Assembly (NCBI GenBank): GCA_038533575.1
Contig: JBCAYL010000001.1
Location: forward strand, 2,260,226-2,324,225
Direction of reading: 5' to 3'
From: Pseudomonadota bacterium
Lineage (GTDB): Bacteria; Pseudomonadota; Alphaproteobacteria; Rhodobacterales; Rhodobacteraceae
Length of the DNA stretch: 64,000 nt
Each line of letters starts with the position of its first letter. The stretch's first letter is position 1. Position numbers and translations under genes: made by a program. The notes beneath the pieces were generated by a model, which did not search any database, had not been told where the DNA came from, and saw nothing but the letters and a program-made list of their open reading frames with translations. This document shows, piece by piece, positions 15,375 to 24,409 of this stretch.

Positions 15375-18074
15375 ATGAACGAGCCCACCGATCTGCCACA
15401 CCGCGCACGCCGAGCCATCGGCTGGACCCGCGTCGGCATGGTGGCGGAGCGTGTGACCCAGTGCTTCTGGCCGCTCTGGTCCATAGTCTTCATCTCCCTG
15501 GGCGCGCTCATGCTGGGCTTCCCGTGGGATTGGGCGGTCGAGGTGGCATGGGCCGTTATCGCCGTGGCGGGTCTCGCGATCCTCGCATCGGTCGTCTTGG
15601 GTCTCCGGCGGTTTCGCTGGCCCGGCCGCCTGGAGGCGGAAGGGCGACTTGACGCTTCCCTCCCGGGCAGGCCCATCAGCACTCTCAAGGATGTACTGGC
15701 CATCGGGGGCGGCGACGATGCCGCCGAAGGCGTCTGGGCTGCCCACCGTCAACGGATGACAGACCGCGCCGCGCAAGCGACGGCCGTGAAGCCCGGTCTG
15801 GAAGTGTCGAACAGGGATCCCTACGCCTTGCGCTACGTGGCGGTCCTCATCCTCGTCGTCGGTCTTCTTTTCGGGTCGATCCTGCGGCTGGGTGACGTGG
15901 GAGACCTCGCACCGGGCGCGGCCCAGGCATCTCTCGGCCCCTCCTGGGAGGGCTGGGTGGAGCCGCCACGCTATACCGGGCTCCCGACGATCTATCTCCC
16001 GGACGTGACAGACCCGGCCCTCGAAGTCCCCGAGGGCGCCAATGTCACGCTGCGCCTTTACGGCGAGGTCGGCGCGCTCGGCATCGAAGAGACCGTCTCC
16101 GCCCGCACCGTCGACCCCGAAACTGACACCGGCGCGACGGGCCTCGGCACTGATCCCGTGCAGAGCTTCGACATCGATCAGGAAGGCACGCTCAGCGTCA
16201 CCGGCGATGGAGGTCGCACCTGGGCCGTTGCCATCCGCGCCGATCGCGCCCCGACGGTGGATTTCGCAGAAGGGCTGTCCGACCGGGACCCGTCCGAACG
16301 CCGGGCGGTCCTCGAACAGGGCTTCCAAGCGCGGGATGACTACGCCGTCGTCGCGGGCTCGGCCTTCTTCGAGCTGCGCCTCGATGCCGTGGACCGGCGA
16401 CACGGCCTCAGCATCGCGCCGGAGCCCCGGGACACGCTCGTTCTTCAGCTGCCCATGACGATCGCAGGCGACCGCTCTGCCTTCTCCGAGGTCTTGACCG
16501 AGGACCTTTCGCTTCACCCATGGGCGAACCTGCCGGTCTCCTTGAACCTCGAGGTCATCGACGAGCTCGAGCAGGTGGGCCGCTCGGACGATCGCAACAT
16601 GATCCTGCCCGGCCGCCGGTTCTTCGATCCCATGGCCAAGGCCGTCATCGAACAGCGTCGCGATCTCCTATGGAACCGCGACAACGCCGCCCGCATTGCG
16701 CAGATCCTCCGAACGCTGACCTATGACGCGGACGATCTCTTCCGGCAGGAGACGACGCGGCTGCGCCTCGAGGCGGTCATGCGCCGGATCGAAACGCTCT
16801 CCGAGTACGACATCACCGACGAACAGCAGGCCGAGATCGCCCAGGTGCTCTGGGATCTCGCCATCCAGCTCGAGGAGGGAGACCTCAACGACGCGCGCGA
16901 GCGGCTTGAACGCGCGCAGGAGCGGCTGCAGGAGGCCATCGAGAACGGCGCGAGCGACGAGGAAATCGCAGAACTCATGCAAGAGCTGCGCGAGGCCATG
17001 CAGGATTTCATGCAGCAGCTCGCAGAGAGCCAGCCCGAGGGGCAGCAAAGCCAGCCGCAAAACCCTGAGAACATGCAGGAGATGACCCAGCAGGACCTGC
17101 AGGACATGCTCGACGAGATCCAGCGCCTGATGGAAGAAGGCCGCATGGCCGAGGCCGAGGAGCTGCTCCAGCAACTGCAACAGATGATGGAGAACATGCA
17201 GGTCACCCAGGGCCAGCAGGGCGACGGCCAGCAATCCGAGGGCCAACAGGCCATGGAAGGCATGGCTGACATGCTGCGCGAGCAGCAGGGGCTCTCCGAT
17301 GAAGCCTTCCGCGACCTCCAGGAACAGTTCAACCAGGACGGTCAGCAAGGCCAGCAGCAGGGGCAACAACAGGGTCAGCAGCAGCAACAGGGCCAACAGC
17401 CCGGTCAGCAGCAGGGCCAACAGCAGGGCCAGCAACAAGGTCAGCAACCCGGGCAGCAGCAGGGCCAACAGCCCGGTGGTCAGCAAGGCCAGCAGCAGCA
17501 GGGCCAGGGTCAGGGTCAGGCGCAGAACCAGCAAGGCCAGGGCGGACAGGGCCAGGACCCCGGTGACCTGCGCCAGGGGCTCGCGGATCGCCAGCAAGCG
17601 CTCCGCCAAGAGCTCGACCGCCAACGGGGTAGCCTGCCCGGCGCGGGCACGCCGGAAGGCGACGCGACGCGTGAAGCCCTCGACCGGGCGGGCCGGGCAA
17701 TGGATGACGCCGAAGATGCGCTGCGCCGCGATGACCTGGCCGAGGCCATCGACGACCAGGCCGAGGCCATGGATGCCCTCCGCGACGGGATGCAAAACCT
17801 TGCCGAACAGATGCAGCAGCAACAGGGCGAACAACAGCCGGGGCAAGGCCAGCAAAACCAGCAAGCCGGCAATGCCAACCCCCAGCAGCGCGATCCGCTC
17901 GGCCGGGAACCGGGCCAGCGCGGAGAGCTTGGCTCTGACGAGCAATTGCTTGGTGAATTGAACGAGAACCGCCGCGCCGAGGAGCTTCTCGATGAACTGC
18001 GGCGCCGGTCGTCAGAAGCCGAACGCCCGGAAGCGGAGCTGGACTACCTCCGCCGGCTTCTCGACCGTTTCTAG
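15375..18074 (+). CDS. DUF4175 (TIGR02302-type) membrane protein with Gln/Gly repeat
   Basis: An 899-residue protein of the alphaproteobacterial DUF4175 family, function unknown. It has two N-terminal membrane helices (about residues 31-50 and 53-76), a third at about 152-172, a long extracytoplasmic region, and helical segments rich in Glu, Met and Gln. From about residue 653 to 730 it is almost purely Gln, Gly and Pro in QQGQQ-type units. The C-terminal part is charged and helical (NRRAEELLDELRRRSSEAER). The ATG at 15375 follows GGAGAGCCC. The repeat tract makes the protein longer than I expect for the family (roughly 850 residues). Confidence 0.85.
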   Translation: MNEPTDLPHRARRAIGWTRVGMVAERVTQCFWPLWSIVFISLGALMLGFPWDWAVEVAWAVIAVAGLAILASVVLGLRRFRWPGRLEAEGRLDASLPGRPISTLKDVLAIGGGDDAAEGVWAAHRQRMTDRAAQATAVKPGLEVSNRDPYALRYVAVLILVVGLLFGSILRLGDVGDLAPGAAQASLGPSWEGWVEPPRYTGLPTIYLPDVTDPALEVPEGANVTLRLYGEVGALGIEETVSARTVDPETDTGATGLGTDPVQSFDIDQEGTLSVTGDGGRTWAVAIRADRAPTVDFAEGLSDRDPSERRAVLEQGFQARDDYAVVAGSAFFELRLDAVDRRHGLSIAPEPRDTLVLQLPMTIAGDRSAFSEVLTEDLSLHPWANLPVSLNLEVIDELEQVGRSDDRNMILPGRRFFDPMAKAVIEQRRDLLWNRDNAARIAQILRTLTYDADDLFRQETTRLRLEAVMRRIETLSEYDITDEQQAEIAQVLWDLAIQLEEGDLNDARERLERAQERLQEAIENGASDEEIAELMQELREAMQDFMQQLAESQPEGQQSQPQNPENMQEMTQQDLQDMLDEIQRLMEEGRMAEAEELLQQLQQMMENMQVTQGQQGDGQQSEGQQAMEGMADMLREQQGLSDEAFRDLQEQFNQDGQQGQQQGQQQGQQQQQGQQPGQQQGQQQGQQQGQQPGQQQGQQPGGQQGQQQQGQGQGQAQNQQGQGGQGQDPGDLRQGLADRQQALRQELDRQRGSLPGAGTPEGDATREALDRAGRAMDDAEDALRRDDLAEAIDDQAEAMDALRDGMQNLAEQMQQQQGEQQPGQGQQNQQAGNANPQQRDPLGREPGQRGELGSDEQLLGELNENRRAEELLDELRRRSSEAERPEAELDYLRRLLDRF
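17335..17560 (+). repeat. in-frame Gln/Gly-coding low-complexity tandem repeat
   Basis: This tract within the DUF4175 gene is a series of imperfect CAGCAGGGC-type units that encode QQGQQ and GQQPG segments. Synonymous CAA/CAG variation between units shows it is an old or purified repeat rather than a fresh expansion. Such tracts are prone to slipped-strand length change. Confidence 0.85.
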
Positions 18075-18084
18075 CAGTGAAGCT

Positions 18085-18897
18085 CTAGGTCTCGATCCGC
18101 GCGGCGAGGCGCGCCACGGAATCCTGCAGCCAAAGCCTCCAGCCCGTGAGCACGTCCACGTAGCCCGCCAGCACGCCCTCAAGCGCAGGCACCTGCGCGG
18201 CGACCATGTCGGCATAGGAGTAGAGACCGGCCATCAGGGCCAAGAGAATGCAAGCCAACCCGAAGCCCACCCGGAAACCGCGGCGATGCCGCTGCGCTTG
18301 CACGGCCTCGTCGACCGGAGGCGCGCCCGTTTCCTTGCGCTCGGACGTTGCGCGGAGCGTAGAATTGATCTCGTCGATATCCGGGAGAAGATCCCTGCGG
18401 GATCCCGCCACGGCGGCGGCGACCGCTTCCTTGTCGATCGAAGCGGGCGGCGTGGATGGCGGCGTGGCGAGCGGCAGGTCGTCTTGGTATTCGAGCGCCT
18501 CTTCTTCCGCGCGGGCCTTGGCCTCGAACTCGGCCTCCTCGCGGAGCACATCGGCGACGGTGCTTTCAAGCGGGCGCCGGCGCGGGGCGGTCACGGGCGC
18601 ATCGGTTGCTGCCTCTTCGGCATCTTCATCCTCTGCCACATCCGTGCGATCCGAAAGGTCGGCGGAGGCCTCCGCCTGCTCCGGCTCGGCCATCGTGGCC
18701 GGGCTCGGCTCCGGCGACGGCACGGGCACCTTGGGAGGCTCCGGTGCGGGCTCGGCCTCTGGTTCGTGAGACGCGGAGTTGGGATGGAAAAACCATGCGT
18801 TGCCGCAATTCGAGCACTGCACTTCGCGGCCTTCGGCCGGAATTACGCTATCGGGTACCTCGTAGGTCGCGTCGCAATTCGGGCATATCAGCCGCAT
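18085..18897 (-). CDS. zinc-ribbon (MJ0042-type) membrane protein
   Basis: A 270-residue protein with an N-terminal zinc ribbon: CPNC at residues 5-8 and CSNC at 28-31, a pattern of the MJ0042/DUF3426-type family. A long Pro/Glu/Ala-rich acidic linker (about 40-200) leads to one membrane helix (about 211-232) and a short C-terminal tail. Function is unknown; it may be a membrane-bound regulator or assembly factor. It is convergent with the DUF4175 gene (10-bp gap) and divergent from ftsE, with 178 bp between starts. Confidence 0.8.
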   Translation of the reverse strand: MRLICPNCDATYEVPDSVIPAEGREVQCSNCGNAWFFHPNSASHEPEAEPAPEPPKVPVPSPEPSPATMAEPEQAEASADLSDRTDVAEDEDAEEAATDAPVTAPRRRPLESTVADVLREEAEFEAKARAEEEALEYQDDLPLATPPSTPPASIDKEAVAAAVAGSRRDLLPDIDEINSTLRATSERKETGAPPVDEAVQAQRHRRGFRVGFGLACILLALMAGLYSYADMVAAQVPALEGVLAGYVDVLTGWRLWLQDSVARLAARIET

Positions 18898-19075
18898 GCG
18901 CTCCCACCTTTGCCTTGCTCAAATATCTGCCTGAAGCCGTTCTCTCGGCCCTTTTGGCACGTTGTCCTACGGAAGATGCTGAAAAACAAGCTTTCCCTCA
19001 CCGGAGCCCGTGCTGCGATTGCAACCGTGGCTCCCATGCGGCAGTGTCGCGCCGAGCAAGGCGGGTACAGGGCGC

Positions 19076-19753
19076 GTGATCGAACTAGACAAGGTGGCCT
19101 ATTCCTATGGCGGCGGGGAGCTCCTGTCCGACATCTCTTTGGCGTTGAAACCAGGCTCTTTCCATTTTCTCACCGGGCCATCGGGCGCAGGCAAGACGAC
19201 CTTCCTGCGCCTTATATTCGGCGATCTTCTTGCCACGTCAGGGCAGGTGCGCATCGCGGGCAAGGACACGCGGACCATGTCCCGCGACGAGATCGCGCTG
19301 GTGCGGCGGCGGATCGGCGTGGTCCCCCAGAATGCGGTCTTCCTCGATCATCTGCGCGTGGCCGAGAACGTGGCGCTGCCCCTCGTGGTGTCGGGGCGTG
19401 ACGCCAGCGAAGCCGAGACCGATCTGACCGAACTCCTGAACTGGGTCGGGCTCTCTTCGCATCGTGAAGCGCGGCCGCCGGAGCTTTCCGGAGGCGAAAG
19501 GCAACGTGTGGCGCTGGCGCGCGCGGTCATCACATCGCCCGACGTGATCCTCGCAGACGAGCCCACGGGCAATGTCGACTGGGACATGAGCCAGAAGATC
19601 CTGCGCCTCCTCGTCGAGCTCAACCGCATGGGAAAGACGGTCATGATCGCGACCCATGACATGGCCCTCATCCGGGCCGCCAAGAGCCAGGTGCAGTCAC
19701 GCGTGCTCCGCATCGTGGATCGCCGGCTCCAGTTGGCGGGGGCCGACCTGTGA
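19076..19753 (+). CDS. ftsE: cell division ATP-binding protein FtsE
   Basis: FtsE is the ATPase of the FtsEX complex, which controls peptidoglycan hydrolases at the division site. The 225-residue protein has Walker A GPSGAGKTT (residues 34-42), Q-loop VVPQNAVF, signature LSGGERQRVALARA, Walker B VILADEPTGNVD, and the H-loop ATHDM. The start GTG at 19076 gives the normal family length; a longer in-frame reading from 19010 adds 22 unrelated residues. Its stop overlaps the ftsX start by four bases (GTGA), indicating translational coupling. Confidence 0.93.
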   Translation: MIELDKVAYSYGGGELLSDISLALKPGSFHFLTGPSGAGKTTFLRLIFGDLLATSGQVRIAGKDTRTMSRDEIALVRRRIGVVPQNAVFLDHLRVAENVALPLVVSGRDASEAETDLTELLNWVGLSSHREARPPELSGGERQRVALARAVITSPDVILADEPTGNVDWDMSQKILRLLVELNRMGKTVMIATHDMALIRAAKSQVQSRVLRIVDRRLQLAGADL

Positions 19754-20652
19754 AGCTTTCCATGGTTTTTGCGCTGCTCGTGGGAGATCCCGAGGCTGAC
19801 CGCGTCGTGCCGCCTTCGGGCTTCACGGCACAGCTCACATCGTTTTCTGCCGCGGCGATGGCCTTTCTTGCGTGTTTTGCCTTGGGTCTGTCGGTGTCCA
19901 CAGGGCGCCTGGCGGATCGCTGGTCGAGCGAACTGGCGCAGTCTCTCACGGTGCGCATTTCAGCCCCCGCAGCCCAGCTCGATGTGCAGACGGACGCGGC
20001 CCTCAACGTGCTCGCCACAACCCCGGGCATCGCAGAGGCGCGGGCGCTGAGCGCAGAGGAGCAGCGCACGCTCCTGTCGCCCTGGTTCGGGTCGGAGCTT
20101 CCCATCGAGGAGCTTCCCGTGCCGCAGCTCATAGATGTCCGGGAAGCGGCTGGCGCGGAGCTCGATGTCAGCGGGCTGCGCCTCAGGCTTCAGGCCGAGG
20201 CACCGGGCGCCGTGGTGGATGACCATGCCCGCTTCCGCCGCCCGCTTGTGGACGCGGCAAACCGGATCCGGGCCCTGGGATGGCTCTCGCTCATCCTGAT
20301 CGCCGGCACCATGGCGGCCATGGTGACCCTCGCTGCCAACGCGGCACTTGCCGCCAACCGCCCCGTCATCGAGGTGCTCCGGCAGGTGGGGGCGCGGGAC
20401 AGCTACATCGCGAAGGCCTTCGTGCGGCGATTCACCCTTCGCGCGCTCACAGGGGCGGCTGCGGGCGCAACCATCGGCATGATCGGGATCGCGCTTTTGC
20501 CGGATACCGGCGATCAGGGCGGGCTGCTCACTGATCTCGGCTTCCGTGGCTTCGGTTGGCTCCTGCCAGCCACCATTCCCTTTCTCGCGGCGGCTGTGGC
20601 CTTCGCGGCCACGCGCTTTGCAGCGCTCAGAACACTCAGGACGATGGCATGA
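19750..20652 (+). CDS. ftsX: cell division permease FtsX
   Basis: FtsX is the membrane partner of FtsE. The 300-residue protein shows four membrane helices: one near residues 28-50, and three toward the C-terminus (about 178-200, 225-250 and 270-290), with a periplasmic domain of about 120 residues after the first helix, which is the family layout. The GTG start at 19750 overlaps the ftsE stop, and its own stop overlaps the plsC start (ATGA). Sequence identity in this family is low, so the call rests on topology and on the ftsE context. Confidence 0.88.
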   Translation: MKLSMVFALLVGDPEADRVVPPSGFTAQLTSFSAAAMAFLACFALGLSVSTGRLADRWSSELAQSLTVRISAPAAQLDVQTDAALNVLATTPGIAEARALSAEEQRTLLSPWFGSELPIEELPVPQLIDVREAAGAELDVSGLRLRLQAEAPGAVVDDHARFRRPLVDAANRIRALGWLSLILIAGTMAAMVTLAANAALAANRPVIEVLRQVGARDSYIAKAFVRRFTLRALTGAAAGATIGMIGIALLPDTGDQGGLLTDLGFRGFGWLLPATIPFLAAAVAFAATRFAALRTLRTMA

Positions 20653-21380
20653 CCGGCGGAATGATCCACTGGCTTCGAGGCTTTATATTCACGCTCAACA
20701 TCTATCCGATGATGCTGGTGATGGGGATCGTCTTCCTCCCCTACGCGCTCCTCACGCCCAAGGGCGCGGTGTTGGCCTGCCGGACCTATGCCCGCTACGT
20801 GATGTTCTCCGCGCGCTGGATGCTGGGCATCACCACCGAGATCCGCGGCACCCCGCCCACCGAGGAAGTCCTGATCGCCTCTAAGCACCAGAGCTTTCTC
20901 GACATCATCATGATCTTCAATGCCGTCCCGCAGCCGAAGTTCATCATGAAGCGCGAGCTGCTCTACACGCCTGTCATCGGGCAATACGCCTATCGCCTGG
21001 GCTGCGTGCCCGTGCGTCGCGGGCGACGGGCGGAAGCGATCAAGCAGATGGTGCAGGACGTGAAGGCGGGCCGCTCCACTCCGGGGCAATTGTGTATCTA
21101 CCCCCAGGGCACGCGCATCCGTCCGGGGGTCGTGGCCCCCTACAAGATCGGCACCTACGCGCTCTACCGCGAGCTGGAACAGCCCTGCGTTCTCGCCGCT
21201 ACCAATGCAGGGCTCTTCTGGCCGCGCTCCGGTATGGCGAAGTCGCCGGGCCATGCCGTGGTGGAGTTCCTCGATCCGATACCGCCCCACGTGCCGCAGG
21301 AAGTGTTCATGGCGGATATGGAGACCCGCATCGAAGCGGCCTCGAACGCGCTCATGGAGGAGGCTGGGTTCAAGCCATGA
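20649..21380 (+). CDS. plsC: 1-acyl-sn-glycerol-3-phosphate acyltransferase
   Basis: PlsC acylates lysophosphatidic acid to phosphatidic acid in phospholipid synthesis. The 243-residue membrane-associated protein has an N-terminal hydrophobic helix (about residues 10-35), the catalytic HxxxxD box as SKHQSFLDII (about 78-87), the VPVRRG block, and YPQGTR in place of the common PEGTR. The start ATG overlaps the ftsX stop by four bases and its stop overlaps the next start, so four genes are translationally linked. The ftsE-ftsX-plsC order is usual in Rhodobacteraceae. Confidence 0.92.
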   Translation: MTGGMIHWLRGFIFTLNIYPMMLVMGIVFLPYALLTPKGAVLACRTYARYVMFSARWMLGITTEIRGTPPTEEVLIASKHQSFLDIIMIFNAVPQPKFIMKRELLYTPVIGQYAYRLGCVPVRRGRRAEAIKQMVQDVKAGRSTPGQLCIYPQGTRIRPGVVAPYKIGTYALYRELEQPCVLAATNAGLFWPRSGMAKSPGHAVVEFLDPIPPHVPQEVFMADMETRIEAASNALMEEAGFKP

Positions 21381-21994
21381 CAGACATCACCACCATCGCG
21401 CAGCTCGAGGCGATCTACGGCGCGCCCAATCCCAATTCACTGGCCAAGGTGGCGCAGGAGGTCACCCCGGAATACGCCGCCTGGATCGAAGCCTCGCGCT
21501 TTGCCGTCCTGTCGACCGTGGGGCCCGAGGGCACCGATGGCAGCCCGCGCGGCGATGACGGGCCGGTCGTCGCGATCGCGGACCCCAAGACGCTTCTCAT
21601 GCCCGACTGGCACGGCAACAACCGCGCCGACAGCCTGCGCAACATCGTGGAAGACGGCCGCGTGTCGCTCATGTTCATGGTGCCGGGCAAGACGAACGTC
21701 ATCCGGGTCAACGGAACGGCCGTGCTGAGCCAGGATCCGGAGCTGATGGCACGCTTTCAGGTGAAGAACCGCACGCCGCGGCTGGTCATCCGCATCGCGG
21801 TCGGCGAGGTCTACAGCCAATGCGCCCGCGCCCTCCTCCGCTCCGATCTCTGGACGCGAGACGATGCGGCGCTTCCGCTCCCTTCCATGGGCGACATCCT
21901 GCGCGCGCAAACCTCAGGCCGTGTCGATGGTAAAGCCTACGACGCGGACTGGGAGGCCCGCGCCGCCAAGACGATGTGGACGAGCGGAGGCTAG
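21377..21994 (+). CDS. pyridoxamine 5'-phosphate oxidase-family FMN-binding protein
   Basis: A 205-residue flavin-binding split-barrel protein of the PNPOx-like superfamily, of the DR_2398/MSMEG_1061-like subfamily. Landmarks are [19 protein letters not shown] near residues 43-60, [18 protein letters not shown] and the basic VIRVNGTA strand. The subfamily's substrate is not known, and it should not be called PdxH. The ATG at 21377 overlaps the plsC stop. Its TAG stop shares the palindrome CTAG with the accA stop on the other strand. Confidence 0.85.
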   Translation: MTDITTIAQLEAIYGAPNPNSLAKVAQEVTPEYAAWIEASRFAVLSTVGPEGTDGSPRGDDGPVVAIADPKTLLMPDWHGNNRADSLRNIVEDGRVSLMFMVPGKTNVIRVNGTAVLSQDPELMARFQVKNRTPRLVIRIAVGEVYSQCARALLRSDLWTRDDAALPLPSMGDILRAQTSGRVDGKAYDADWEARAAKTMWTSGG

Positions 21995-22953
21995 GCGGCG
22001 AGACCGGTGGAGCCGATGGCGAGGTATTTCTTCCGGCGGTTCGTGACGAGATCGTCAGGGCTCTGAGGTTCGAGCTCGCCGAGCAGCTTGGAGACGGCCG
22101 CACCGACATCCTTGATCGCCGTGGGCCGGTCCCTGTGCGCGCCCCCGAGGGGCTCCGGGATGATTTGATCGCACACCCCGAGCTCACGCAGGTCCTGCGC
22201 CGTCAGTCGGAGTGCCTCGGCGGCTTCCCGCATCTTCTCGGCATCTTTCCAGAGGATCGACGCGCAGCCTTCGGGAGAGATCACCGAGTAGATCGAGTGC
22301 TCCAGCATGGCGACGCGATTGGCCGTGGCAAAAGCCACGGCACCGCCAGAGCCACCTTCGCCAATGATCACGGACACGAGCGGCACGCGGAGCTGGAGGC
22401 ACTTCTCCGTCGCCCGCGCGATGGCCTCTGATTGTCCACGCTCCTCGGCACCCTTCCCGGGATAGGCCCCTGGCGTGTCCACCAGCGTGATCACCGGCAG
22501 ACCGAACCGGTTCGCCATCTCCATCAAGCGGATTGCCTTGCGGTAGCCTTCCGGCCGCGCCATCCCGAAATTCCGCGCGATACGGCTCTTCGTGTCGTTG
22601 CCCTTCTCATGGCCGATGACCATCACGGGACGGTCCTCGAACCGCGCGAGCCCGCCCATGACGGCGTGATCGTCCGCGAAGTTCCGGTCGCCGGCGAGCG
22701 GCGTGTACTCGGTGAAGAGCGCGTCGATGTAATCCTTGCAATGGGGACGCTCGGCATGGCGCGCGACCTGGCATTTCCGCCAGGGTGTCAGGCTCTTGTA
22801 GAGATCCTGAAGCATCTGCCGCGCCTTTGCGTCCAGCGCGGCGGCCTCCTTCTCGACATCCATCTCGGCATTGTCGCGCCCGAGCGCGCGCAGTTCGTTG
22901 GCCTTGCCTTCGATCTCTGCGAGGGGCTTTTCGAAATCGAGGTAGTTCGTCAT
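21991..22953 (-). CDS. accA: acetyl-CoA carboxylase carboxyltransferase subunit alpha
   Basis: AccA with AccD transfers the carboxyl group from biotin carboxyl-carrier protein to acetyl-CoA, giving malonyl-CoA for fatty acid synthesis. The 320-residue length is normal. Family signatures include [66 protein letters not shown] and the C-terminal [19 protein letters not shown]. The start MTNYLDFE at 22953 is preferred to longer readings, which are shadows of the divergent AraC gene region. It is monocistronic, as is common for accA. Confidence 0.97.
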   Translation of the reverse strand: MTNYLDFEKPLAEIEGKANELRALGRDNAEMDVEKEAAALDAKARQMLQDLYKSLTPWRKCQVARHAERPHCKDYIDALFTEYTPLAGDRNFADDHAVMGGLARFEDRPVMVIGHEKGNDTKSRIARNFGMARPEGYRKAIRLMEMANRFGLPVITLVDTPGAYPGKGAEERGQSEAIARATEKCLQLRVPLVSVIIGEGGSGGAVAFATANRVAMLEHSIYSVISPEGCASILWKDAEKMREAAEALRLTAQDLRELGVCDQIIPEPLGGAHRDRPTAIKDVGAAVSKLLGELEPQSPDDLVTNRRKKYLAIGSTGLAA

Positions 22954-23069
22954 GGAGGCTCCCGTCCTTGCGCCGCCTCGTATGGCGCTGCGCGCGGCGC
23001 GATGCAACTCCGCAAGATTTGCAAAACTGGCCCATGCGACACAAGCTCTGGACCGATGGAGGGCCAAGC

Positions 23070-23906
23070 ATGCCTGCCAGCTACGAAGACCGCCTGCGAA
23101 GGGTGATCGACTACATCTACGACCATGCCGGAGAGGACCTGTCGCTCGACACCCTCGCCGACGTGGCCGCGATGAGCCGGTTTCACTGGCACCGCGTCTT
23201 TCGCGCCATGACCGGCGAAACCTGCGCACAGGCCGTGCGCCGCGTGCGGCTGCAGCGGGCAGGCTTTCTCCTCACGCAGGGCATGCCCATCGACGAGGTC
23301 GCGCGAAGCTGTGGCCTCGGTGGGCGGGCGGCCTTCACCCGCGCCTTCACGGAGGCCTACGGCATCCCTCCCGGTCAGTTCAGAGGCCAGAGCGCGGAGC
23401 GCGCTCTCCTCGTCATGCGACAGTCAAAGGAGTTCAGCATGTTCAACGTGACCTTGGAAAACACCCCCGCCCTCCGCATCGTGGCCCAGCCGCACAAGGG
23501 TGACTACACAAACATTGCGCGGGCTTTCGAGCAGTTCGGCGCGGTCATGACCGCACGGGGGCTTTGGCCGCATACCCGCGGAATGCTCGGCGCGTACTAC
23601 GATGACCCGATGGAGACCCCGACAGAAGAGCTACGCAGCCTGGCCGGTGCCGTGGTGGACGATGCGATGGAGGTCCCAAACGGGCTGACGGAGATCCGTA
23701 TCCCCGCGGGGCCCATCGCGACGCTGCATTTCAAGGGCCCCTATGGCGGGCTGCCTCAGGCCTATGATTTCCTCTATGGAAAATGGCTCCCGGAGAACGG
23801 AAAGGAGCCCAACAACGACGTCGTCTCGTTCGAGCGCTACCTGAACAGCCCCATGGACACCGCACCGGACGAGCTGCTGACCGACATCTGCGTGCCGCTG
23901 AAATAG
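23070..23906 (+). CDS. AraC-family regulator with GyrI-like effector domain
   Basis: A 278-residue transcription factor. The N-terminal AraC-type double helix-turn-helix (about residues 5-105) includes [19 protein letters not shown] and [17 protein letters not shown]. The C-terminal half is a GyrI-like small-molecule binding domain (about 118-278). The order HTH then GyrI is that of Rob and similar regulators, which respond to amphipathic compounds. The ATG at 23070 has GGAGGG six bases upstream and is preferred to the ATG at 23034. It is divergent from accA with a 116-bp gap; its targets are unknown. Confidence 0.88.
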   Translation: MPASYEDRLRRVIDYIYDHAGEDLSLDTLADVAAMSRFHWHRVFRAMTGETCAQAVRRVRLQRAGFLLTQGMPIDEVARSCGLGGRAAFTRAFTEAYGIPPGQFRGQSAERALLVMRQSKEFSMFNVTLENTPALRIVAQPHKGDYTNIARAFEQFGAVMTARGLWPHTRGMLGAYYDDPMETPTEELRSLAGAVVDDAMEVPNGLTEIRIPAGPIATLHFKGPYGGLPQAYDFLYGKWLPENGKEPNNDVVSFERYLNSPMDTAPDELLTDICVPLK

Positions 23907-23930
23907 CGCGTTGATGCGGGCGCCGCGTGG

Positions 23931-24236
23931 TCAGTCCCGGCGCATGCGCAGGAAGATGTAGAGCGGCAGCCCGCAGCTGACGCCGATGCCGAACGTGGCG
24001 GGGATGGCGACGAGTGAGAGCCAGTCCCGCCGCGTCACGGCCTCGAAGATCACCCAGACGGTCAGCGCGACGGCGGCGACGGTGAGATCCCAGACAAGAC
24101 CCGAGGTGGCATCGTTCACATGCCACGCATCCACCATCGCCATGAGAGACCAGCCGTTCGCCTGAAACCAGGAAATGAAATAGCTCATGGGATGGATCGT
24201 GCCCCAGACCGCAAGGGCGAGGAAAACCCAGCGCAT
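23931..24236 (-). CDS. DUF2834 small membrane protein
   Basis: A 101-residue protein with three predicted membrane helices (about residues 3-25, 45-66 and 72-95), matching DUF2834 in length and in the WGTIHPMSYFISWF opening. Function unknown. Its ATG shares one base with the stop of the upstream lipoprotein gene (TGATG), so it is the third gene of an argH transcript. Confidence 0.8.
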   Translation of the reverse strand: MRWVFLALAVWGTIHPMSYFISWFQANGWSLMAMVDAWHVNDATSGLVWDLTVAAVALTVWVIFEAVTRRDWLSLVAIPATFGIGVSCGLPLYIFLRMRRD

Positions 24237-24409
24237 CAGAAGCCGACGGCGATGGTTACGGGCCCGGCGGTCGCGCCAACGGCCCCATGCGCAGAGACCC
24301 CGCCAGACCCAACGCTGACACCTGCATTTCCGAAGGGCGATACAGGCTCACCATCTGCGCCGCACGAGGCGACCGCGACCAGAGCCAGCACTGCAATGAT
24401 GCGCATCAT
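24236..24409 (-). CDS. small lipoprotein downstream of argH
   Basis: A 57-residue protein with a signal peptide ending in the lipobox VASC, so it should be lipid-anchored after Cys about 17. The mature part is Gly/Ser/Ala-rich with no recognisable domain. Its ATG overlaps the argH stop by four bases (ATGA). Short lipoproteins at this place next to argH occur in related bacteria; function unknown. Confidence 0.72.
   Translation of the reverse strand: MMRIIAVLALVAVASCGADGEPVSPFGNAGVSVGSGGVSAHGAVGATAGPVTIAVGF

Noticed and set aside
17335..17560. CRISPR-like regular repetition
   Set aside because: The units are in frame, have no unique spacers and encode Gln/Gly, so this is a coding tandem repeat.
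16668..17945. A Leu-rich 425-codon frame on the minus strand
   Set aside because: The Leu runs are simply the complement of the CAG-rich Gln/Gly repeat of the DUF4175 gene; no start signal or family is seen.
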